Origin: Nereocystis luetkeana
Lineage: Eukaryota > Sar > Phaeophyceae > Laminariales > Laminariaceae
DNA length: 64,000 nucleotides
Assembly (NCBI GenBank): GCA_031213475.1
Contig: JARUPZ010000017.1
Coordinates: forward strand, 8,326,790 to 8,390,789
Direction: 5' to 3'
The notes below the pieces were generated by a model that was not told the DNA's origin, searched no databases, and saw nothing but the letters and a program-made list of their open reading frames with translations. Both the position numbers and the translations under genes were made by a program. Position 1 is the first letter of the stretch. Every line of letters begins with the position of its first letter. Shown piece by piece: positions 23,826-63,705 of this stretch.

Positions 23826-24957
23826 GAAACAAAATCAATGAAGATAAATCAAAATAATAATCAAAAAAACATATATAAAACAAACTGTCAGCCCCCCCCG
23901 CAGGGGATGTGGGAGATACTTGAAATAAACGAGCTGGGCAAAAAGGGAAAAAATGAGAGAAACACGACTACTTGTAAACAGAGTAGGACGAAGAACCAAG
24001 GGAAAATAATAGGCAAACCGTAGCAAAAAACACCCTCTAGCTAGCGGCAGCAGTTTGTGGTACGAGTAGCATAGCCAGAGGTTCTCCCTGCTAGTCCGCC
24101 TGGTACCTTGCTACCCAGGCTGCCGTCTCCGTCCTGCGTTCGTCAACTATGCCCAGCCCCTTGGCGCCAGACAATACGAAACGAGCAAACAGGCGACGTC
24201 ATCCACCCACGCCAGACGACTCCTTCAACACGGCTCATCAATGTAAAAAAGGAAGAGAAATACGTAGTATGAAAATCACAGAGAATCGGCGCAAGAAAGA
24301 AAAAAAATAAATCGAAGATATTACAATGGAAGACCACGTTCGAGCCAGCTGCACCAGTTGGTGGCACTATTTAGTATAATAACGTTCTACTTCCTAGTCG
24401 GCCTGGTGCCTTAGTACCCTATCTGCCATCGCCTGTCTACTTTTGTCCAACGCAGCTACCCTTCTACTCCTCCTCTTCCCCCACCCCTCCGCATTCCCTT
24501 GGTCGGGTTTTCTGCCACTCCTCCTGGTGCCCCCCCCCCCAACTCCATTCCCTTGGACACCACCCACGGCGGATGCGTGGCGCTGCCTACTCATCTCAGC
24601 CTCAGCCTCGTGCCACCTCACCATTGACCGTTCGACTGCTTCAAGGATCCCCCGGTACCACTCGCCCGCCGGTGTTTGCTGCAATGGGCCACAGCGCGCG
24701 GTCTTAAGTTCAAATGCCAAGGGGGAAAGTTCCGTTGACCCTTAGGTGGCTCGGAACTCCCTAAGGTCTCCGACTATGCCAAGTCTTAAACTGTCCGCCT
24801 GGTCTCGCGTTCTCCCCACCAGCCATCATCCCGAACATTGCCCCCCTGGATAATCGCTCCTTGCTGTGCGGTGCCACGCCCCCCGCGAAAAAGAGCCGCC
24901 GTTGACGAATGGTCGTTTTGATGCTCTCGCAATGTGTCATCTTGAGGGCTTTCCCGT
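23826..24957 (-). mobile_element. LINE-1 copy 2, 5'-truncated (minus strand)
   Basis: Only the last part is present: KALKMTHCESIKTTIRQRRL on the minus strand (24955-24890), the C-terminal tail (24720-24394) and the 3' untranslated region. With copy 1 it forms an inverted repeat with arms of about 1.1 kb and almost no spacer. Its 5' side is cut by the 3' end of copy 3. Confidence 0.75.
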
Positions 24958-27029
24958 TCTTTCTACCCGTCGACATCCAGAGTGTCCGTGCCGATTCTTC
25001 AATCCTAGAAGATATACAAGTTATGTGTGTCACATACGCCACAGGAATACCACGTTGCCACGTATGTATGCAGTAAGCAAAGCAGTGGGCAATGCAATGC
25101 CATGTCATCAGAGTAGGTACGACAGGCACGACATACACATTCTATTAAATAGAAAGGAATCAATCAAAGAGAAAACAAAAACAAAGAAGGCAAATCGAAA
25201 TAAATAAAGAAAAAAATGAAAGAAAAAAGTAGGAGAAACAATCTGTCGTGCCCCTCCCCCGCAGGCGAGGTGGCCGACACTTGAAAAACAACGAGCTGGA
25301 AACAAAAGAAAAGAATAAATAGATAACAAAAAAACCGCTGCTTGTCAACAGAGCAAGACAAAGAACCAAGGAAAAAATAACAAAGAAAGGGAAACATAAC
25401 TGGCAGGCCAAAGCCCAAAGCACCCTCCAAGTGCGGCGGCAGCAGTTTGTGGTACGAGTAGCATATCCAGGTTCTCCCTACTAATCCGCCTGGTACCTTG
25501 CTACCCAGGCTGCCGTCTCCGCCCTGCGTTCGTCGACTATGCCCAGCCCCTTGGCGTCAGACAATGCGACACGAGCAGAGCAGGTTCGTCATCCAACCAC
25601 TCCACACGACTCCTTCAATACGGCTTATCAATAAAAAAAAGAAGAGAGATAAATAAAATGAGAATCACGGGGGATCAGCGCAAGAAAAAAAAGAAAATTA
25701 AAAAAGGAAGACAATGGAAGACCACGTTCGAACCAGTTGCACCAGTTGGTGGCACTAGTAGTATGGTCTTGTTCTACCAGGTACTTCCTAGTAGGCCTGG
25801 TGCCTTGCTACCTTGTCTGCCATCTCCTTCCTACTTTCGTCTACCGCAGTTTCCCTTTTACTCCTCCTGCCCCCCCCCCCTCTCCGCATTTCCTTGGTCG
25901 GGTTTTCTGCCACTTCTCCTGTTCCCCCACCCCCCCCTGTTCCCTTGGTCACCATCCACGGCGGATGCACGGTGCTGCCTACTCATCTCTGCCTCAGCCT
26001 CGTGCCACCTCACCATTCATTGACCGTTCGGCTGCTTCAAGGATCCCCCGGTACCACTCGCCCGCCTGTTTTTGCTGCAATGGACTACTTACAGCGCGCG
26101 GTCTCAAGTTCAAACGCCAAGGCGAAGGGGGCAACTTGTACGAGAGGGTGGCAGGGTCGGTACGAAGTAGGTGCTGGAAGCCAATGACTCGCAGCAAAGG
26201 ACTTGGTGGTGAGCCAATTCGAAGCTTGGCAACGTGTTTCGCTCTGAGGATCCACGTCACACACCCGTACAGCAGGATCTCAATCACCTCAACCTTCAAC
26301 ATTCGGACTTTCAGGCTAAGGGGGGCGGTCGTCCTATCATACAACTCCGAGCCGAACCGTTTGAGTCATGACATGCTCGCATGAGACGGATCCGTCGGCC
26401 GATTTCGAGCGAGAGGTCAGCGTTTTCGTGGATAGTGCCGCCTAGATATAAGGACTGCGGGGCGTCTGCTTTTTTTACCTCTGGCCTGCTGCTTCGATGA
26501 CCAGCGGTGGTGCGAGGGTTGTCTTGTCTGGTGTTTGTAGAATTCTGAAGCATGGTCTCTGTCTTATTTTCCGACACCGTGAGGCCTGCTGCTTCGGAGA
26601 CAGTCACGATGACTGCCATCACATTTTCGCGAGCCCTTCAGCCGAGACTTCGAGACAATTCCTGCGTCATCAGCGTACAACATGCCCCATACAGCCCTTC
26701 GCACGCACGCCAACGGCTCCTGCCCCTCAATTCGAACTACTCCAGCATCATTGAGTTGGACAAAAAAACTTTACGATGGCTCAGGATGGCTTCGTCTTGG
26801 CAGAATAGTACTACATACAACAGCACGGCGTGCGGCGCAGCAGCGAAGATACGTTGTGATAGCACACCGCCTTGCCGCAGCCCCTGGGTGACATCAAAAA
26901 CCTTTCGGAGTGCTCGTCGTCATCATCAGTACGCACGCGAGGCCGCATGCCATCGTGGAAATTACGGATATTCGTCAGCATCTTGGTTGGTACGCCAAAA
27001 CGTGTGAGTACCTCTCACAACAGCTCTCG

Positions 27030-27237
27030 GTCGACAGAGTACCTGAGTCAGGAGAGATATTTCAGGTGCCTACATCCTCGGAGTAAACCACACTTAAAAA
27101 TCTTTGATGACGGTCACAGACAGGCCCGACTAAGGTGGAAAAAACGAACCGGGTTCGAACCGGCACACGAAAACTTGAGAAATAAGTGTGGGTAGGGGTT
27201 TCCTCTCGCTCTCCGGGGCAGAAAAAAAAACAAATCG
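27030..27237 (-). mobile_element. Possible SINE-like insertion in LINE-1 copy 3
   Basis: The segment splits the LINE-1 reverse transcriptase after QKAYD. On the minus strand it contains CCGGTTCGAACCCGG, a perfect B-box-type core inside a small stem, and it has poly-T runs near both ends. No clear A box or target duplication was found. Confidence 0.4.
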
Positions 27238-27406
27238 TAAGCTTTCTGCAGATCGATAAAGCACACGTACAGGGGGATTTTCCTGTGTCGTCCGAGCTCT
27301 TGCAACCGACGCACGACAAACTAACAACTTATTGATCGTTGATCGTGCGGGGCGGAAGCCGCGCTGTCCCTTCAGGGGAATAATTCCTCCGTCTCGCCGT
27401 AGGTGC

Positions 27407-27656
27407 TTAGGGTTGTTCTTCGGAAAGCTTTTTCTTCAAAAGTTTCGACAATTTTTTCGCGCAAATTTTTAATCTTCCATATTTTCCTGTTTTTTTTTCC
27501 AAATATTGGAAGGTTAGCGAACTTGATATTTTTGGTTCTGGAGAATTTCACGAATAGTGACGGAACGCCTCCGTATATTGATACATATCTCCGATTATTT
27601 CCAAACTTTGGAATTTTTTGGAAAAAACGTTCTCCGATAAGAATGAACCTTACTTA
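27407..27656. mobile_element. Family H TIR element in LINE-1 copy 3
   Basis: The left end is GTTGTTCTTCGGAAAGC and the right end is the inverted GTTCTCCGATAAGAATGAAC. The interior is nearly identical to 37687-37925, for example GGAGAATTTCACGAATAGTG. Flanks (TGCTTAGG and TACTTAGG) look like a worn 8-bp target duplication, which would suit hAT-like elements. Confidence 0.6.
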
Positions 27657-28010
27657 GGCGGGACGCGACATTTTTCAACAAAACTTCGCCTGCGTGGGCG
27701 ATAAGCGAAATCCCTCTGTAGTTGCTGCAGTCAGTTCGGCCCTTCTTTTTGTGAAGGCCCTTGATGATCGCATCTTTCCATTGCTGGGGGACTTCTCCTG
27801 TTGCCCAAACATTGACGAGGATGTTGTGAAAGTACTGACTGGGCAAATGCGGGGTGGTCGATTTTCAAGAGTTCGACAGGGAAACCGTCTGGCCCGACAG
27901 CATTCCAATTTGACATCCCCTTAATAAGTGCTTCCGTCATCTCGTCCATAGAAGGTTCAGCTTCAAGCGTCAGTTTCAGCGGTCGCGGTGGCAAGAGGTC
28001 GCTTATCGTG

Positions 28011-28560
28011 GGTAGAGTATATACTTCTAACCTTATACCTGGTACACATAGAGTATTTATATGCGAACCCTCCTACTACTACTGTTGCATGCCCCGAGAG
28101 TATTACATGTTACGTCAGGCCGTGTTCGCTCATAAGGAACAACAGTAGTCAGACGACCACGGAATTCCCATCGTCGGCAGCTTATGACGTCATATTTTCC
28201 GGCAGCTCAATTCGTACTGTACTTCCGGAGACTCGGAGTATATACTCGTACGTACTCGGAATATATCGGAAATTTATAAATATAGTTAATTGTTGTATAT
28301 ATATGTTCAATTTTACGTTTTTTTTTTTTTTTTTTCCAACCACAACATGATTCAAAAGATGAAATGCCGTACCTTGGTAATCAACCGAGCCAGCGGGAAC
28401 ACTTTTGACACGAAACACAGCAGTGCAGAAACCGTCATGAGCCGTGCGAAACCGTGACCCTATAGCACCGTTTCCCGGCTAATGAAACGGCGGGTTTTCG
28501 ACGGTTTCAAGGTAACCGCACTCGGTCCGTCAAATGAAACCGGTTTGAAGGTATTTGGCA
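28011..28560. other. A/T-rich, no gene recognised
   Basis: Contains a T run (28318-28335). No conserved frame. Confidence 0.4.
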
Positions 28561-28606
28561 CCGTATCTTGACGCACACAGTGCGGTGAGGTTTCGATGGC
28601 ATTCCT

Positions 28607-28970
28607 TCGGTGCGGTTCGGTGCGGTTTCAAGAAATCCGGAGTGTTACGGTGCGGTTCGGTGCGGTTTTCAGATATCGTGAACCTTACGGCGCGGTTCGG
28701 TGCTGTGATATAATATATCCTACGGTGCGGTTCGATGCGGTTTTAAAATATTGTTAATGCTACGGTGCGGTTCGGTGCGGTTTCCAGATGTCGGGAACCC
28801 TACGGTGCGATTCGGTTATCTTTGAAATCCCACCGTCCGGTTCGGTGCGGTTTTCCTATTTTGTAAAACCTAGAGTGCGGTGCGGTGCGGTTTTCAATAG
28901 GCAAACATGCTACGGCCGTGCGGTGTGGTTAACCGCACAGAACCGCACCGAACCGATAGGAGGAACCGCA
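28607..28970 (+). repeat. Minisatellite with 40-bp period
   Basis: About eight units begin near 28612, 28651, 28691, 28725, 28765, 28805, 28835 and 28875. Each has a core like GGTGCGGTTCGGTGCGGTTT followed by a variable A/T-rich 20 bp ending in (C/T)TAC. The array ends with an inverted half unit (GAACCGCACCGAACCG), so the last units can fold back. Confidence 0.85.
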
Positions 28971-29199
28971 CCGTAAAGAACACCCTGGTCATTTCCCCCC
29001 CTGCTCCGTCTCGATTCCTGCCGACCCTAAACTAAGGTGGATGGAGTCTAAATCGCGATACTCTCCTCGAATTATTATAGTACTGCCGCGCTTTTGTTCT
29101 GGAGAGTTCTTCACTTTCTGTATTTTAGACACATTGTCGGATGGCAAGCATAATAATAATAACAATAATTTAATGCTAGTATGTTACCTGGTATATATT

Positions 29200-29745
29200 A
29201 AAAACTAAAAAAAGGCACGTCAGCTGTGTGAGTTCAAAACAGGCCGGTCGCCCCGGTGGTTCAAGTGGTTAACCTCGAATTCTACTTGTTTGAGTCCTGG
29301 GTTCGAGCCCTAGGAGGGTCGGACTTTGACTTTATTTGCAAAAATAAAAAAAAGGGATTCAATTGTTGAGAGCGCCTTGCAGCGTGGGTAGGCACAATTC
29401 GATGCGAGTCGACGAGGGAAGAAAAGGCTGAAATCTTCTCGCGATAAAAATGAAGGCACGTACCGTAGCGGGAAGGGGGGAGAAGAGCCTGCTATGTGAC
29501 CCCGGATCTGAGTTACGAGTTGGAAGGAGAGAGAGAAGAAGATGTGCGAAGATAATGAATGGGATGGAAAAAAAAAAAAACAAAAAAAAAAAAAAAAAAA
29601 AAACAAAAAAAAAAAAAACGATCGGTCGATATACTCAACTTTGCGAACTGCGTGATAACCGCGCCCGCGTTTTCCATTTCCCCCCCGCGATTGTCTACTA
29701 CTGGCCGGTGACTCCCCTCGATGCTTCCAGGGGGTCGACGACACG
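29200..29745 (+). repeat. Repeat K, split by a SINE
   Basis: CACGTCAGCTGTGTGAGTTC at 29215-29236 continues at 29619 as CGATCGGTCGATA and runs to GGGGTCGACGACACGAT. The uninterrupted order is seen at 929-1112. Confidence 0.65.
29242..29618 (+). mobile_element. SINE-1 copy a, tRNA-derived
   Basis: The head starts GGCCGGTCGCCCCGGTGGTT, with TTCAAGTGGTTAACCTCGA in the D-arm/A-box region and CTGGGTTCGAGCCCTAG (B box GGTTCGAGCC). The body includes GCGCCTTGCAGCGTGGGTAG, TCTTCTCGCGATAAAAATGA and GACCCCGGATCTGAGTTACG. It ends in a long A tract. Two further full copies (32736, 38124) share head, body and tail in the same orientation. Confidence 0.85.
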
Positions 29746-30318
29746 ATACACTACGCATGCATGTATGTATGTGTGTATACACAGGCTCGATTTCCGATAT
29801 GGCTTTGGGTCGGTACCAGAATCGGCACGGACACTGATGTGACTGCTGTTTGCGCTGACGGGTGTCGAACTGGTATACTTATTGTATTCCTATTAATATA
29901 TACCGGTACCAGGTACCTGGTATGTATTTTGAATAAGGGTTTGACCCGAAAAAATACGAACAGACAAGTTTTTTACTCATATGTTTGGATCATCATATAC
30001 ACGTATATATCCAGTGCACCTCCTATCGATCTCTATTTTTGTCGCTTGACTTCCAGAATAGGTCCAGAATCCAGAATGTTTGATGCAACAAATAACGTAA
30101 TTATTATATGGAAAATCTTGGGAAAATAATAATTATTGATTCTCGACGAAAAAACAGCGAGAGGCCCGGGCGTGCGCCGTACGACCAAACAAACGACGGC
30201 CACAAAGGACCAAACAAAACCAGGTACCTGGAATAGAGACGTCGAGGTATACGAGACTGGAAACTCGAAACGCTGGGGTACGGACACCTCGCACAGCTCC
30301 GGAGCGGCAGGAAGGTTC

Positions 30319-59107
<28,789 letters not shown>

Positions 59108-59697
59108 TGGTATACGTGTTTGCCGACCACAGGGAGCAGTATCAGTATGATGTGAAACCGGCCTTTTAAGAGACCGTTTGGTGTTTTAAGTGGTTTGGGT
59201 TGTCTAGGATGGGTGGGGGGGGGGGGGGGCATTTTGTCTGGGTCCCCCCGCGTAGGTGTTGGTGCAAATTCGGGCGCTGTGGAGATAGCCTGGTACATGC
59301 TTGAAAACCACTGAGCTATTGAAGGCGGTGGCTGCTTTGGGGGTTGGGGCGGGGGATCGTGGTCGGATCCAACGATTCCCCCTAACGCTAGCGTAATCGC
59401 TACGTCTACACGCCACATTGGGCTCTCATCGCTATGCCCTCCCCCAACATACAGCTCAGTAGTTATGTCTTTACACTCTGGACGACAATAAGTAGTTGTG
59501 TCTTTACACTCTGGACGGAAATACGAGGACATACGAATACCAGTCGGTGCTTCTAGTTCCGCCCTGTTAAGACCGCGGTCCATTTCGTGGACAGAATACT
59601 TGGAATTAGAGGGATATGTCCCTAGCGCAGGGCTGCAGCGCCGGAAGGGTTAACCTGGTATTTTTCTGAAGATAGGCAACACCCGCGTGAACAGCCT
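59108..59697. other. Downstream of exostosin; degenerate family C relic at the end
   Basis: 59561-59654 keeps CTGTTAAGACCGCGGTCC and GGGCTGCAGCGCCGGAAGGG arms of family C. A 19-bp direct repeat (TGTCTTTACACTCTGGACG) lies at 59466 and 59500. No gene is seen. Confidence 0.5.
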
Positions 59698-59797
59698 NNN
59701 NNNNNNNNNNNNNNNNNNNNNNNNNNNNNNNNNNNNNNNNNNNNNNNNNNNNNNNNNNNNNNNNNNNNNNNNNNNNNNNNNNNNNNNNNNNNNNNNN
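59698..59797. other. Assembly gap (100 N)
   Basis: Exactly 100 unknown bases, the usual placeholder length for a scaffold gap of unknown size. Confidence 1.
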
Positions 59798-60284
59798 GCT
59801 CGGGTGCGAGCTTCCATCAATAATTTGATCGTAGCGTCCGATCCAATAGGCCATTGTGTTTCCGGAGCCGCATCGGGGCGGCTCATATCAGTAGTGCAGA
59901 CCTCTCGCGGTTACCAGTGCTATTTGATGGGGGCACAGGACTTGCAGCTGGAGGTGTGGTTGAGAGTACGGAATGGGATAATATATCTGAGGGACATCCC
60001 GTGTGTAACATAGTCGGGTTCGAAGACAGGGGTGGGGGAGTCTGTAGTTTTGTTGGCTGGAGGGTGACTGGACCGTCCTCGAGGTGGTAGTTCAAATACG
60101 AGGGGGGGTCTTTACGGGAAGGGGGTCAGGTCGGGATTCATTTTGAAATATCATGGGTCGGGTCGGATGCAGGGTCGGGAGGTGTTTTTTGTTTTTTTTT
60201 TCCCCTCACGCATCGAGTCGGGTTACCCCCACCCGACCTAACCCGCGAGGGTTCGACCCGGCCCGTCGATAGCTTCGAAAACCT
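59798..60284 (+). other. Possible coding remnant after the gap
   Basis: A plus frame to 60013 reads like protein (ASINNLIVASDPIGH, VQTSRGYQCYLMGAQDL) but has no known motif. Its start lies in the gap. Confidence 0.2.
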
Positions 60285-60548
60285 TACGGCAGACGATGAT
60301 CTATCTATATACAGATCATATCGTATTGTCTACAGTAGTTCCTCGCCTGCCGGTGTGAGCGGTTGTGTAAGGACCTGCACATAGTAGTACAGGTCCAAAA
60401 CGAAGAAGCATGCGCCAGATCGTTCGGACGGCACTGATCCCACCCGGTAACGGGAGTCAAGATCGTACACGATCGGGAATTGATCTTGTGAAGAGTCTAC
60501 TACTGTAGATCAACCGTGAAGCCGAAACCGATGATCTGTCCGAGGTGG
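60285..60548. repeat. Repeat F copy
   Basis: AGACGATGATCTATCTATAT at the left and GATGATCTGTCCGAGGTG at the right, inverted ends as at 4573-4882. Confidence 0.45.
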
Positions 60549-61435
60549 TGGTGTGCAACCATTGCAATTATGGCAATCATTGCCGCTCTCAGGTTCCCCC
60601 AATACCTTTGTATCCGGTGAGTGATTTTTTTCGAACGCCGGTTGTTGTTTGGGGCCGGGGGGGGGGGCGGTGTATACCAGTAGAGCTTTGGAAATGGGGA
60701 ACGCCCTCCTACGTTTTTATTGGTTACCGCCTCGCTCTACCGGTGCATGCGGTCACTGCATGACGCAAATAACCAATGTGATCGACTGCGCTCGGCGCTG
60801 TTGAACCCCCCTCCCCCTCTTCGTCCACCGTCTCCATATGTTCCGAGATATCAAAGCGTTCAATACTAGCTGGATTGTTTAACGCTAGTCCAGGTTGGGT
60901 GGGGCACGAGTAGGGAGGTCAGACTCGCGTATGTGTTTTTTATACAGTAGGTAGGCCCTGTTAGGGGACCCCTATAGCTCCCGATGTTAGGGGTGCTTTG
61001 CGGTTGGGTTCTGGAATCGAGGTCCTCCACATACCAACGTCCCTTAGGTGACAAATGTCTGGCTCCACGTAGGCACCTAGGTAATGTTGAGTGGGACCGG
61101 ATCCTTGGGGGGACCTTAAAAGGGGGGAAATTGACGATAAAAAAATGGCGATTTACGGAGCCCGGCGGCCACTGCGTGATCGGGCGGTGGTGGTGGTGGG
61201 GGGCGGGGGGCGGAGGGGGGGGTCTAAACGGTGTCCGAGTTACAGTCCGAGGAGTCGCACTGGATGGGTATGGAGCGCAGTCAGCATGACATGGACCCGT
61301 ACTGCTGTGCACTCAGGCGTTCGCAAATGGTACCGAAGTTGACGTTGCTTAGGTCGTTTTTGCGGGAGATCTTAAAGCGAATAAGCCGAACGCCAGCGGA
61401 GGCCACCATGCTGAGTGGGGCGGGGGAGCGGGGGG

Positions 61436-61475
<40 letters not shown>

Positions 61476-62265
61476 AATAACTCTACGATAGGGTTTTGGG
61501 GCGCGCAAAATATGTACCAGGTATTAATAGTTCCTTCTGCCAGTTCCGTTGTCGTTGTTGTTTTTTCGAGCGAGAAATTAGGGGCGTTCGCCCAACTGGT
61601 TCAAGGGGGTTTGACTTTCCTGATTGACCGCGAGCGTCCATACTAAAGGGCGCCCCTGGCCCCTCAAGGTGAGGGCACGAACGGTTTTGCAGATTGTTGA
61701 GATCGCATAGAATATACCCGGCATATATAGAGTACCATTTGCTTTGGTATAACAGGGGGGGGCTTAAACTGGGCTACTACCTACTTCTTGCTGCGTTTAT
61801 CGTTTTGCCATATTTTGGTGTGAAGGGGAATGATGCGCTCGAGACCTTGCAGGGAAAAGAGACCACAGCATGCCCGCGCGGCGAGGATGGGTAGTCGCTC
61901 GAGAGTTGAGAGCGACGGAAAGGACCCTGCTGTGGTATTGGGAGGGCGGAGGTGGGGGTTGCGTCAGGGGCTCTCACTCGTGCAGACCTGGTACGTTTTT
62001 TTTTTTTTGTCTGGCCCGTCATTGCGGCTGCGTTCAAGTGTAGACTATAGGACATGCCACAAGGTCAGAGGAGTTGCTCGTTTGAGCCTGCATTTGTAAC
62101 CGGGGCGCCTTGGCGGCTGTTTTATCACGCGAAACGGCCGGCTGCGCGAAGATATCGCACACATCTAGGAGGTGTTTCGTGCGTGAATTTTTTCTGCTTG
62201 TTGTGATGCATGAGTCGTGCGGCGGCGGCGGCGGCTGTACTCTCTCTTGGTTGTGTGTGTTTCAG
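60549..62265. other. Unassigned, G-rich tracts
   Basis: A G run of about 31 lies at 61441-61472, and others near 60658 and 61198-61220. No gene is supported. A frame at 61231-61420 begins with GTG and has no domain. Confidence 0.4.
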
Positions 62266-62316
62266 GAGTTCAAAAGTGAAGAGGGCATGATCGACCCCAG
62301 CGTGAGCCAAGGTTGA
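62266..62316 (+). CDS. Possible terminal exon, 16 codons
   Basis: After a T/G-rich tract ending TTTCAG the frame reads EFKSEEGMIDPSVSQG and stops. It looks like a last exon of a plus-strand gene, but no upstream exon could be linked. Confidence 0.2.
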   Translation, partial: EFKSEEGMIDPSVSQG

Positions 62317-62498
62317 GAACGACCTCTCTTTTCGCATCGAAGCATATCCCCGTGCATTCCGTCGGGCCGCGGCTTCGTGGCCCAATGCGCGAGAAAGCCT
62401 GTGAGGCTAGCTGAAGTGTGGGTTGGGGCTACGGTAGTAATGCTGCAAGTAGTGTAGTTGGCTGTGAAAATTCTCGTCGACCGTTTCGTTTGTTTCAT

Positions 62499-62606
62499 CC
62501 CTTTTAGAACTTACCTGCAGTCTCGTTTTGGGGACAATTGGGGACAAATTACTTGGAATTTGAGTGCCTTGTCCCCAAACCGGGACTGGAGTTCTAAAGG
62601 GGTTAA
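62499..62606. mobile_element. Family C foldback, longer variant
   Basis: CCCTTTTAGAACTTACCTGC at the left, GAGTTCTAAAGGGGTTAA at the right. The left arm has extra bases (TTAC and a repeated TTGGGGACAA). Confidence 0.75.
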
Positions 62607-63289
62607 GTACCAGGTTGTTCACTACGAGACAAACACATATATCTACGGTAGCTGCTTCGGTGGGTTGTTGTTGTCCATTCGTAGAACGTTGATAAAGCTG
62701 CGACAACGTCTCCCTACGAAGACGTACGTTCTGTAAGAAGTCTCACGCGGCAGGGCGTCACTCGTGTTTGGGTGATTGCCGACAGTGTTCGTTCCTGTTA
62801 ACCCCCCCCCTCCTCCCCGTCCTGTCGTAAGGTAGTTCGTAAACACGAACAATAGTATACGAAGTATCAAGAAAAGGGTGTTTCAAGTCTAAAAGTACCC
62901 ATGATTCAGACTCGCGAGAACTCGGTCATTTCAGCCGCTGGTACCCTTGAGGCTCGCTCACGAGGACTCTACCGTTCCAGTACTTTGACGACTTCTGGGA
63001 CTCGGTGCTTCAAAATGACGGGTATTCGCTGGTCAACGACTGAGTCCCGATGACTGGGCATTCAATTTGGTACTCTGCAGACCTTTTTGTATACGGTGTG
63101 TTATTCTCGGGTCGCTGCTGCAATTTTTCTCTCCCACACAAAATGTACCTCACCTCTACGCAGTATATATAGTGTTACTGTACCGCTGCTGTTTTTATTT
63201 CGCTCCTACCTCACGTGCACATACATGCTGTTATTGTTTCTGGCCGACGTTTTTGCGAACGTATTGTTCCTGCTTTTTTGGCCGTTTAT
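62607..63289. other. No gene recognised
   Basis: Only short frames; C runs near 62803-62812. Confidence 0.4.
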
Positions 63290-63386
63290 TTAACCCTTTT
63301 AGTACCGCAGTCCCGTTTTGGGGACTAGTCAGTCAAATTCTAGGTAGTTTGTCCCCAAAACGGGACTGCGGTACTGAAAGGGTTAA
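63290..63386. mobile_element. Family C foldback
   Basis: TTAACCCTTTTAGTACCGCA and GGTACTGAAAGGGTTAA, TTAA at both ends. Confidence 0.88.
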
Positions 63387-63510
63387 GCCCGACCAACCCC
63401 TGATATTTACATACCTCCGTCTAAACTTGTATTAAACGGTAACACCCAGGGAAAAGCAGGGCAACGTTTGCCCTGGTCTATAGTACAATACAATAACAGG
63501 TTACAAGTAC

Positions 63511-63705
63511 TCATGGCCTGCAGGTATCTGTCGACCCTCTCCTTGCGGAAAAAGACATGTCGCCGGTCACTTCCTGCTCCGACAACGATAAGAGGTGTCT
63601 CTGGAACTCCAGGGGAAAGTATGACGAGATCGAGTTGAGATGCCAGCATCGGCCACACACGAAGCGGTAGCCCGGGCTGTTGAGACTGGCGGCGTCCGGG
63701 TCCAC
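63511..63705 (-). CDS. Possible coding exon, unrecognised
   Basis: The minus-strand frame reads VDPDAASLNSPGYRFVCGRC and SSYFPLEFQRHLLSLSEQEV after a CAG at its 5' side. It looks protein-like with a CxxC pair, but I recognise no family and cannot link it to another exon. Confidence 0.22.
   Translation of the reverse strand: MDPDAASLNSPGYRFVCGRCWHLNSISSYFPLEFQRHLLSLSEQEVTGDMSFSARRGSTDTCRP

Larger units (their letters stand above)
24958..28010 (-). mobile_element. LINE-1 copy 3 (minus strand), with nested insertions
   Basis: Reading from the right on the minus strand: a [19 protein letters not shown] block (about 27940-27870), [15 protein letters not shown] (27785-27740), IPLYVCFIDLQKAYD (27280-27235), an LYADDAG region (26690-26640), LLYGCVTW (26270) and the 3' tail down to about 24958. 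A family H TIR element (27407-27656) and a B-box-bearing segment (27030-27237) interrupt the reverse transcriptase. About 200 bp are missing from the C-terminal region compared with copy 1. Confidence 0.75.

Noticed and set aside
29242-29330. Functional tRNA gene
   Set aside because: The tRNA-like head continues into a repeated SINE body and A tail, and the same unit occurs three times; the acceptor stem does not close.
30136-30318. Upstream extension of the exostosin start
   Set aside because: The frame is open but begins with TTG and contains no ATG; the first ATG (30319) leaves a short basic tail before the signal anchor, as expected for a type II protein.
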